DNA of 64,000 bases, taken from Microbacterium sp. MYb66 (GTDB lineage Bacteria > Actinomycetota > Actinomycetes > Actinomycetales > Microbacteriaceae). The notes under the pieces are model-generated. The model saw nothing but the letters and a program-made list of their open reading frames with translations, was not told the origin of the DNA and searched no databases. Of the stretch, positions 57,601 to 64,000 are shown one piece after another. Position 1 is the stretch's first letter; each line of letters opens with the position of its first letter. The stretch spans positions 496,001 to 560,000 of the forward strand of contig NZ_PCOV01000003.1 of assembly GCF_002979435.1 (NCBI RefSeq), written 5' to 3'. The position numbers were made by a program, and so were the translations under genes.

Positions 57601-59121
57601 ATGACCGACGCTCCTTCCGACGCCGCACCCGACCTCGGACCGGGCATCGACCCCGACGATCTCGCCACGGCGCTGCGCGTGCTCTCCGAATTGCACGAGA
57701 TCGACAACGAGCATCCGGACTTCATCGCCGTCCGCCATGCGACCGCGGCGATGTTCAAGGCCGTCAAGCGCGTGCGCCGCAAGGAGATACGCGATGCGAT
57801 CGCCGAGGCCGACAAGGCCGTCGTCGCGCGCACCGCGACCGGGGCTCCCGACCGCATCGACGACGAGACCCGCGGCAACGACCTCGCCACCAGCGTGGTG
57901 GACGCCCCGATCGCCGGCGAGCTGCTCAAGCCCCGCAACTGCTACATCTGCAAGCAGCCGTACACGCAGGTCGACGCCTTCTACCACCAGCTCTGCCCGG
58001 ACTGCGCCCGCTTCAGCCACGGCAAGCGCAATGCCCGCACCGACCTCACCGGCAAGCGCGCGCTGCTCACCGGCGGCCGCGCCAAGATCGGCATGCACAT
58101 CGCGCTGCGGCTGCTCCGCGACGGCGCGCACACGACCATCACGACCCGGTTCCCCCGCGACGCCGTGCGCCGGTTCTCCGCCCTCCCTGACTCGGCCGAC
58201 TGGCTGCACCGCCTGCGCGTGGTCGGCATCGACCTGCGCGACCCCGCCCAGGTGATCGGGCTCGCCGACTCGGTCGCAGCCCAAGGACCGCTCGACATCC
58301 TGATCAACAACGCCGCCCAGACCGTGCGGCGCTCGCCCGGCGCATACTCGCTGCTGGCGGATGCCGAGCTGCAGCCGCTGCCCGACGGTCCGCTGCCCGA
58401 GATGGAGACGTTCGGGCACACGGCCGACCCGCACCCGCGAGCACTGCAGGCCTCCGTCGACGCGCATCCGCTGCTGTCGGTCGCCGCCCTCGGCGGCACG
58501 GTCGCAGAGCAGGGCGGCCAGGCCCTCACGGCCGAAGACCTCGCGCGGCTCGCGATGGCGCCCGGCTCCTCGTCGCTGGAGAAGCACGCCGACGGCACCG
58601 CGATCGATGCCGGCGGCCTCGTGCCCGACGTGAACCGCGTGAACAGCTGGGTGCAGTCGATCGAGCAGGTCGATCCGCTCGAGATGCTCGAGGTGCAGCT
58701 CGCCAACACGACCGCGCCGTTCCTGCTGATCAGCCGGTTGCGTGCGTCGATGGCGGCATCCGATTCCCACCGCAAGTACGTGGTGAACGTGTCCGCCATG
58801 GAGGGGCAGTTCTCCCGCCGGTACAAGGGGCCCGGGCATCCGCACACGAACATGGCCAAGGCCGCGCTCAACATGCTCACCCGCACCAGCGCCGGCGAGA
58901 TGCTCGAGAAGGACGGCATCCTGATGACCGCCGTCGACACCGGCTGGATCACCGACGAGCGCCCGCACTACACGAAGGTGCGCCTGGCCGAGGAGGGCTT
59001 CCACGCCCCGCTCGACCTCGTCGACGGAGCCGCCCGCGTCTACGACCCGATCGTGCGCGGCGAGGCCGGCGAAGACATCCACGGCGTCTTCCTGAAGGAC
59101 TACGAACCCAGCCCCTGGTGA
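57601..59121 (+). CDS. SDR-like protein with zinc ribbon, no canonical Tyr
   Basis: A 506-residue protein. Residues about 15-110 are helical, 114-135 a CxxC-x14-CxxC zinc ribbon (C114, C117, C132, C135), and from about 151 an SDR fold (GKRALLTGGRAKIG; ILINNAAQT; Ser398 in NVSAMEG). The segment HPHTNMAKAALNMLTRT puts Lys420 in place, but position 416, where the catalytic Tyr should stand, is Thr; Y408 is eight residues earlier. A stretch of about 125 residues lies between the NNA motif and the next conserved strand, longer than usual. TAAAAT (57588-57593) is 7 nt before the ATG, so a leaderless message is likely. The reaction is unknown. Confidence 0.85.
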   Translation: MTDAPSDAAPDLGPGIDPDDLATALRVLSELHEIDNEHPDFIAVRHATAAMFKAVKRVRRKEIRDAIAEADKAVVARTATGAPDRIDDETRGNDLATSVVDAPIAGELLKPRNCYICKQPYTQVDAFYHQLCPDCARFSHGKRNARTDLTGKRALLTGGRAKIGMHIALRLLRDGAHTTITTRFPRDAVRRFSALPDSADWLHRLRVVGIDLRDPAQVIGLADSVAAQGPLDILINNAAQTVRRSPGAYSLLADAELQPLPDGPLPEMETFGHTADPHPRALQASVDAHPLLSVAALGGTVAEQGGQALTAEDLARLAMAPGSSSLEKHADGTAIDAGGLVPDVNRVNSWVQSIEQVDPLEMLEVQLANTTAPFLLISRLRASMAASDSHRKYVVNVSAMEGQFSRRYKGPGHPHTNMAKAALNMLTRTSAGEMLEKDGILMTAVDTGWITDERPHYTKVRLAEEGFHAPLDLVDGAARVYDPIVRGEAGEDIHGVFLKDYEPSPW

Positions 59122-59128
59122 CGCCCGG

Positions 59129-60670
59129 TCAGGGGAGCGGGCCGTGCCGGACGATGCCGCTCGGCACGCTGCCGCCGAACAGGGCGTCGAGCGTGACGAG
59201 TGAGAATCCGCGGTCGCGCAGACCGCTCACGACCCGGTCGAACACGCGCGCGGATCCGGCCTGGATGTCGTGCATGAGCATGATGGTCGACACCTCCGGG
59301 GCGTCGATCGCATAGCGCGCGAGATCGTCGTCGGCGGGCTTCTCCCAGTCGCGCGTGTCGACGCTCCACAGGATCGCGGGCTGCCCCGCGATCGCCACGA
59401 CGTCGGCGTCGATGAAGCCGCCCGGTGGTCGGAAGGTGCCGACCGGTTGGCCGGACAGGTCGCGCAGCAGCCTGGCGGTGCGCCCGAGCTGATCCTCGAT
59501 CTGCTCCTTCGTCAGCTCGGTCAGGTAGGGGTGATTCCAGGTGTGATTGCCGATCTGGTGGCCTTCGGCCGCGACCCGGCGGACGGTGTCGGGGAAGTTC
59601 TGTGCATTCTGGCCGAGCATGAAGAAGGTCGCTGCCGACTGCTCGTCGCGCAGCACGTCGAGGAACTGCGGAGTCAGCGTCGAGGGGCCGTCGTCGAGAG
59701 TCAGCGCCATGCACGGAACCAGATCGCACGGCATCTGCTCGAAACCGGCACCCGCCGACGGTCGGCCGGCGAAGTCCCCCTCCGCGCGGAGGAAGGCCTG
59801 CGCGAACGGCGTGAGCGCGCGGCTCGCCAGGGACGCGCTCAGCGCGACGGACGGAGGATGCTCGCGCGAGCGCTCCCGCCACCCGGCGAGTCCGTCGAGC
59901 TCGCGTGCCGTGAGCGCGTCGGGCACCGGGATCACGACCTCTCCGTCGATCAGATGACTGCGGAGCAGGGCGTCGCGGAAGACCGAGAGCTGCGCGTCGG
60001 TGGGGGCGGCGACGGGTGACAGGCTGAGACTGCCGGCCCCACGACGGAGCGTGTCGATGTACGCGGGCCACAGCGCACCCGCGTCGGTGAACAGATCCGC
60101 CTCGGCGACGACCTCGCCCGTCGAGACGTCGGTGTAGATGACCGTCGAGGTGTCGGAGGGGTCCGCGCTGCCCGAGGTCGAGACCACGCGCACCCGTTCG
60201 CCGAAGAGGGATCCGCGAGCCAGGACGATCTCGCACACGACGACGGTCCCCTCCCGGTTGCCCAGGATCTCGGATGCCGACGCGGCCGTCGTGTCGGAGG
60301 AGCAGCCGCGCTCGCCGAGGCCGGCGCCGCTCGGGTGCACCATCGGACGATAGGCCCGGCCGCTGATCTGGGTCTGCGCCCGGACGGCATCGCGCACGAC
60401 GGTCTCGACCGCGGCGTTGAACGCGGGTGCCCCGGGCAGCGCGGCCCAGCGGGCGTCGATCCCGACCTCGTCGTTCCGCAGCCGCAGATCCGTGGTCGGT
60501 GCCTGCCCCGGGTCCGGGGGCGCGGCAGCCTCCGTGATCGTGCCGGCGACGGTCCACTCGCGCGGCTCCCACCCGGCGACCGGCTCGGGCGCGCAGGCCG
60601 AGAGGAGGAGGATGCCACCGAGGGCCGCCGCGAGCAGACGTGCAGGTCGTGACGATCGGGGCGCACTCAT
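59129..60670 (-). CDS. polysaccharide deacetylase lipoprotein (NodB domain)
   Basis: A 513-residue exported protein with lipobox LLSAC (Cys26). Residues about 50-300 form a beta-rich domain of unknown role. The C-terminal 200 residues are a NodB deacetylase: TLDDGPS (catalytic Asp and metal Asp), HTWNH (metal His pair), RPPGG, LWSVDTRDW and IMLMHDI. It probably removes acetyl groups from peptidoglycan or another surface glycan. ATG 60670 overlaps the upstream gene by ATGA. Confidence 0.9.
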   Translation of the reverse strand: MSAPRSSRPARLLAAALGGILLLSACAPEPVAGWEPREWTVAGTITEAAAPPDPGQAPTTDLRLRNDEVGIDARWAALPGAPAFNAAVETVVRDAVRAQTQISGRAYRPMVHPSGAGLGERGCSSDTTAASASEILGNREGTVVVCEIVLARGSLFGERVRVVSTSGSADPSDTSTVIYTDVSTGEVVAEADLFTDAGALWPAYIDTLRRGAGSLSLSPVAAPTDAQLSVFRDALLRSHLIDGEVVIPVPDALTARELDGLAGWRERSREHPPSVALSASLASRALTPFAQAFLRAEGDFAGRPSAGAGFEQMPCDLVPCMALTLDDGPSTLTPQFLDVLRDEQSAATFFMLGQNAQNFPDTVRRVAAEGHQIGNHTWNHPYLTELTKEQIEDQLGRTARLLRDLSGQPVGTFRPPGGFIDADVVAIAGQPAILWSVDTRDWEKPADDDLARYAIDAPEVSTIMLMHDIQAGSARVFDRVVSGLRDRGFSLVTLDALFGGSVPSGIVRHGPLP

Positions 60671-61230
60671 CGCCGGACCTCGATCGTGGCCAGGAGGTCT
60701 GCGAGCTCGGCGTCATAGGCAGGCGAGGGATCGGAGACGAACGTGAGGGTCACCGGTGCCTCGGTCACGGCACCGACGACGATCTCCTGGTCGAGCACCC
60801 GGGCGTGCAGGATCTGCTCGATCCCCGCCGGCCGATCGGACAGGATCTCCTCGCTCGCCGGGCCGAGCGGACCGGGGGCGACCTGCTCGAGGGCCGCCGG
60901 AGCATCCGTTCCGGAGAGGAGTGCGAACTCGACGGTCATCGCGCGGTCGGGGCTGCCGGCCACTCCTCGGGATTCGTCGCCGAAGGGCGTGAGCCACGAC
61001 CATCCGCCGGGCAGGACGATCGTGGCAGTCGCCGTCTCGCTCGTCAGCACGATGGTGCGCTCGTGGGGAGAGGTCGTCGCCGTGAGCCCGCGCACGATGA
61101 CCGGGATGGCCAGCGCCGCGAGCAGTCCGAGCGAGACCAGCACGGTGATCACGACGATCGGGAGCACGCGTCGCCGCCGCGGGCGCGGCCGCGGGGGTGT
61201 CGCCGCGTCGGCCGGGAGAGGGCCGGTCAT
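60667..61230 (-). CDS. membrane-anchored hypothetical protein
   Basis: A 187-residue protein with a Pro/Arg-rich cytoplasmic tail, one membrane helix (VLPIVVITVLVSLGLLAALAIPVIV, about residues 22-46) and an extracellular domain (IVLTSETATATIVLPGGWSWL; ending DAELADLLATIEV). It is coupled by ATGA to the deacetylase gene, so it may work with that enzyme. The family is not recognised. Confidence 0.7.
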   Translation of the reverse strand: MTGPLPADAATPPRPRPRRRRVLPIVVITVLVSLGLLAALAIPVIVRGLTATTSPHERTIVLTSETATATIVLPGGWSWLTPFGDESRGVAGSPDRAMTVEFALLSGTDAPAALEQVAPGPLGPASEEILSDRPAGIEQILHARVLDQEIVVGAVTEAPVTLTFVSDPSPAYDAELADLLATIEVRR

Positions 61231-61371
61231 GTCGTGCGGTGCCTTTCTGCGAGAAGGGTGCCGATCCGTCCCGCAGATACAGGCCCCCCGACCTACGGGG
61301 AGCCTACTCCGGCGCGCGGGGAGCACCCCGAGGACACGGGGAGTCTCGGACAGGAGGATGATGCCGCCGGG

Positions 61372-61710
61372 TCAGCCGGTGCGGTGCTCCAGGTTCGCGG
61401 ACGCCCATTCTCCGAGTTGATCGAGGATCGGCAGCAGGCCCCTCCCGCTCGCCGTGAGAGCGTACGACACGGTGATCGGAGGGCCGGCGTCGACCGTGCG
61501 GGCGACGAGCCCGGCATCGGCGAGCTCCGCCAGTCGGTCGGAGAGCACGGTGTCGCTGATGCCGGCGACGGCGCGGCGCAGGGCGACGAAGGTCGAGGGG
61601 CCGCCGCCGAGAGACGACACGATCATGCCGTTCCACCGCTTGCCGAGCACACTGAAGGCCAGTGTGACGGCGGCGTCGCACACGTGACGCTCTTCGTCGA
61701 CCTCGGACAT
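61372..61710 (-). CDS. HxlR-family redox-type regulator
   Basis: A 112-residue winged-helix regulator: VTLAFSVLGKRWNGMIVSSLGGGPSTFVALRRAVAGISDTVLSDRLAELADAGLVARTV spans residues 15-73. Cys11 in HVCDA is at the position used for thiol sensing by quinone/diamide-responsive members such as YodB. It is divergent from an azoreductase-like gene, matching the known YodB-azoR arrangement; control of that gene by electrophile stress is likely. Confidence 0.9.
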   Translation of the reverse strand: MSEVDEERHVCDAAVTLAFSVLGKRWNGMIVSSLGGGPSTFVALRRAVAGISDTVLSDRLAELADAGLVARTVDAGPPITVSYALTASGRGLLPILDQLGEWASANLEHRTG

Positions 61711-61787
61711 GCCCTCATCCTACCCGTGCTACGTTAACCAGTGTTGCTAAGAAAAACCTAGTGACTACGAAAACGAGAGGTAGGCCC

Positions 61788-62444
61788 ATGTCCCTGTTCC
61801 GCCTGGATGCCAGCATCCTTCCCACGTCGTCCGCCAGCCGTGCGCTCGCCGACCTCGTCGAGGCCGAGTGGACCGCATCCCACCCCGACTCGACGGTCAC
61901 GCGGCGCGACCTGGCGAGCGACCCGGTCCCCGCGACCGCCTGGGCGGATGCCGTCACCGGCGGGTTCGTCGACGAGGCCCAGCGCACGCCGGCGCAGGTC
62001 GAGGCCCGTGCGCTCGCGACCTCGTTCGCCGACGAGCTCATCGGCGCCGACGCCCTGCTGTTCGCGGTGCCGCTGTACAACTACGGCGTCTCGCAGCACT
62101 TCAAGACCTGGTTCGACCTGGCGTACACCGACGCGCGCATCGACCCGACGGGCACCGCGCTGAACGGCAAGCCGGCGACGCTCGTCACGGTTCTCGGCGG
62201 CAACTACGCGGAGGGCTCGCCCAAGGAGGGCTGGGACCACTCGACCGGCTGGCTGCGCCGCGTGCTCGAAGACGTCTGGGGCCTCGACCTGCGCGTCGTG
62301 CAGCGTCCGTTCACCCTCGTCGGCGTCAACCCCGCCCTCGACGCCTTCGCCGACACCGCGCGCGAGCTCAAGGAGAGTGCCGAGGCCGACGCGCGCACCT
62401 TCGGCCGCGAGCTCGCTGCGACGCGGGAACCTCGCGTGGCCTGA
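61788..62444 (+). CDS. FMN-dependent NADH-azoreductase-like protein
   Basis: A 218-residue flavodoxin-fold oxidoreductase: FRLDASILPTSSASRALAD (FMN phosphate site), LLFAVPLYNYGVSQHFKTWFDLA, TLVTVLGGNYAEGSP. Members reduce quinones, azo and nitro compounds with NAD(P)H, often induced by electrophiles. AGAGG precedes ATG 61788. The 77-bp intergenic gap to the HxlR gene is unusually AT-rich (GCTAAGAAAAACCTAGTGAC) and should contain its operator. Confidence 0.87.
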   Translation: MSLFRLDASILPTSSASRALADLVEAEWTASHPDSTVTRRDLASDPVPATAWADAVTGGFVDEAQRTPAQVEARALATSFADELIGADALLFAVPLYNYGVSQHFKTWFDLAYTDARIDPTGTALNGKPATLVTVLGGNYAEGSPKEGWDHSTGWLRRVLEDVWGLDLRVVQRPFTLVGVNPALDAFADTARELKESAEADARTFGRELAATREPRVA

Positions 62445-62475
62445 GGCACCCGGCGACTCGAAACGCGGGGGTGGG

Positions 62476-63561
62476 TCAGCCGGGGAGGGCCGCCGGGTAC
62501 GGGTGCGGCAGCCACACCGTCACGATCAGACCGCCGTCCTGGCGCGGTGTGAGCACGAGAGTGCCGCCGTGTGCCTGGGTGATCCGGTCGACGATGGCGA
62601 GCCCGAGACCCACCCCGGCATGATCCTCGCCGCGGGTGCGCTCGGCGCCGCGCTGGAAGGGCTCGACGAGGGTCGCCACCCGATGCGCCGGCAGCACCGC
62701 TCCGGTGTTCTCGACCACCAGCGCGACCGCCTGCGGCAGGGAGTGCGTGCGCACGGCCACGCCCCCTCCGGTCGGCAGGTTGTGCACGATCGCGTTCAGC
62801 ACGAGGTTGGCCACCAGCTGCTGGAGCAGCGCCGGCGAACCGAGCACCGGCGAGGGGACGCCGCCCACCTCGACGGCCACCCCTCGACGGTCGGCGAGCG
62901 GCAGCAGCGCCTCCACCGCCTCTTCGGCGACCAGCGAGAGGTCGACGATCTCGCGCGGGAAGGTCTTGCGGTCGGCGCGGCTCAGCAGCAGCAGTGCCTC
63001 GGTGAGCTCGATGGCGCGCGCGTTGACTGCCCGCAGGCGCTCGATCAGGGCATCCACATCGCGATCGGGGTCGGCCGCGGCGACCTCGAGCAGGGTCTGC
63101 GAGATCGCGAGCGGGGTGCGCAGCTCGTGCGAGGCGTTCGCGGCGAACCGCTGCTGCTCGGCGACGTGCGCCTCGAGCTGCTCGAGCATCGAGTCGAAGA
63201 TGTCGGCCAGGTCGCGGAACTCGTCGCGGGGGCCGCTCAGCGCGACGCGATGCGACAGCGACCCCTGCGCGGCCAGCCGGGCGACGTCGCCGATGCGCTC
63301 GAGCGGGGCGAGCATGCGTCCCGCGAGCAGCCACCCCGCGCCGAGTCCGAAGACGAGCAGCACGATCATGATGGTCGAGGCCACCGGCACGAAAGCCCGG
63401 CTGAGGTCGCCGCGGTTGGGAAAGACGTCGACCGTGTCGGGCACGTAGCGCAGCAGGAAGAACACGACGGCGGCGAGCAGCAACCCGCCCGACACCACCA
63501 CGACCGCCGCATAGCTCAGCGTGAGCTTGAGGCGGGCACTCATCCCGCGGCGCCTAGGCAT
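62476..63561 (-). CDS. sensor histidine kinase
   Basis: A 361-residue membrane kinase: helix 1 at about residues 12-36, a short extracytoplasmic loop (YVPDTVDVFPNRGDLSRAF), helix 2 about 60-82, a HAMP domain, the H-box FAANASHELRTPLAISQ, the N-box LVLNAIVHNL, and G-boxes GVGLGLAIVDRITQAHGG. It phosphorylates the response regulator encoded upstream, with which it overlaps by 8 bp. The short sensor loop suggests that it senses membrane state or a small signal. Start ATG 63561 versus 63543 is uncertain. Confidence 0.92.
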   Translation of the reverse strand: MPRRRGMSARLKLTLSYAAVVVVSGGLLLAAVVFFLLRYVPDTVDVFPNRGDLSRAFVPVASTIMIVLLVFGLGAGWLLAGRMLAPLERIGDVARLAAQGSLSHRVALSGPRDEFRDLADIFDSMLEQLEAHVAEQQRFAANASHELRTPLAISQTLLEVAAADPDRDVDALIERLRAVNARAIELTEALLLLSRADRKTFPREIVDLSLVAEEAVEALLPLADRRGVAVEVGGVPSPVLGSPALLQQLVANLVLNAIVHNLPTGGGVAVRTHSLPQAVALVVENTGAVLPAHRVATLVEPFQRGAERTRGEDHAGVGLGLAIVDRITQAHGGTLVLTPRQDGGLIVTVWLPHPYPAALPG

Positions 63562-64000
63562 CGGCATCCGTCCCGATCCGGTAGCCGACACCCGGCACCG
63601 TGAGGATCAGCCACGGCTCGCCCAGGCGCTTGCGCAGCGAGGACACCGTGATGCGCACGGCGTTCGTGAACGGGTCGGCGTTCTCGTCCCAGGCCCGCTC
63701 CAGCAGTTCCTCGGCGCTGACCACCCCGCCCTCCGCGTCGACCAGCACCTCCAGCACGGCGAACTGCTTTCGGGTGAGCGCGACGTAGCGGTCGTCGCGG
63801 TACACCTCGCGCCGGAACGGATCGAGGCGAAGGCCGGCCATCTCCAGCACCGGCGGCCTGCTGCGCTGACGGCGGCGGTCGAGGGCGCGCAGGCGCAGTA
63901 CCAGCTCGCGCAGCTCGAACGGCTTGGTCAGGTAGTCGTCGGCCCCGATCTCGAATCCGCTCGCCTTGTCGTCGAGGCGGTCGGCGGCGGTGAGCATCAG
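63554..64000 (-). CDS. OmpR-family response regulator (5' partial)
   Basis: The last 148 codons are in the window; the start lies beyond 64000. The end of the receiver domain is seen (ADRLDDKASGFEIGADDYLTKPFELRELVLRLRAL, with the conserved Lys of TKPF), then the winged HTH (EVYRDDRYVALTRKQFAVLEVLVDAEGGVVSAEELLERAW through VRITVSSLRKRLGE and VPGVGYRIG). The phospho-acceptor Asp is outside the window. It forms an operon with the kinase. Confidence 0.93.
   Translation of the reverse strand: MMLTAADRLDDKASGFEIGADDYLTKPFELRELVLRLRALDRRRQRSRPPVLEMAGLRLDPFRREVYRDDRYVALTRKQFAVLEVLVDAEGGVVSAEELLERAWDENADPFTNAVRITVSSLRKRLGEPWLILTVPGVGYRIGTDADA

Noticed and set aside
1..64000. tRNA, rRNA, CRISPR array, insertion sequence or prophage
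   Set aside because: No cloverleaf-like or rRNA-like stretch, no regularly spaced repeat and no transposase, integrase or phage structural protein was recognised on either strand.

Overview
This is a high-GC stretch of actinobacterial chromosome. The organism is most likely Microbacterium or a close relative in Microbacteriaceae. The reasons are strong G/C bias at third codon positions, frequent GGATGC/GCATCC in Ala/Asp codons, many TAnnnT -10 boxes placed 6-9 nt before a start codon (leaderless mRNAs), many ATGA/GTGA-coupled genes, and family content typical of soil actinobacteria. The genus is an inference from style and memory, not a search result. No rRNA, tRNA, CRISPR array, insertion sequence or prophage was seen, and no gap between genes exceeds about 190 bp.

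Layout. 1-3.3 kb: the tail of an MFS exporter, then a pantothenate operon (DUF2520 protein, panC, panD, panB). 3.4-5.4 kb: an XRE/DUF2975 pair, and an XRE regulator divergent from a methionine aminopeptidase (map), with back-to-back -10 boxes. 5.4-12.6 kb: a first sugar locus with a DUF4127 protein and GntR regulator divergent from an ABC importer, nanE and nanK, controlled by two matching palindromes. 12.6-21.9 kb: PadR regulator, AarF/UbiB kinase, BCCT transporter, NAD(P)-binding protein, MFS transporter, an AHSA1/ArsR pair and an SDR. 22-30.6 kb: a second, amino-sugar-like locus with a secreted modular protein resembling a glycoside hydrolase, a BadF-type kinase, an RpiR regulator, a SIS protein and an NgcEFG-like ABC importer. 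30.7-41.3 kb: a third locus, one 10.6-kb tightly coupled minus-strand operon for non-phosphorylative oxidation of a sugar or sugar acid (ABC importer, two lactonases, AKR, SDR, Ldh-type dehydrogenase, enolase-superfamily dehydratase, mutarotase, FadR-type regulator).

41.4-46.8 kb holds a TetR-controlled operon with two different ABC exporters. 47-49.1 kb holds a HEAT-like protein and a second ArsR/AHSA1 module whose operator covers the start codon. 49.2-50.6 kb encodes a Tat-type lipoprotein flavin amine oxidase whose C-terminal FAD segment appears at the N-terminus, ahead of the Rossmann motif; this apparent circular permutation is the most unusual thing in the window. 50.6-64 kb: Pr6Pr and DoxX membrane proteins, an RNase HI with an unusual C-terminal tail, an emfourin/protealysin-like pair, a Zur-box-controlled pair of beta-propeller zinc lipoproteins (the second AztD-like), an SDR with a zinc ribbon and no canonical catalytic tyrosine, a polysaccharide deacetylase, an HxlR/azoreductase pair and a two-component system cut by the window end.

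Taken together the region is specialised for carbohydrate uptake and catabolism, with three ABC sugar importers, each with its own regulator and pathway enzymes. Around these lie small regulator-effector modules and envelope functions.
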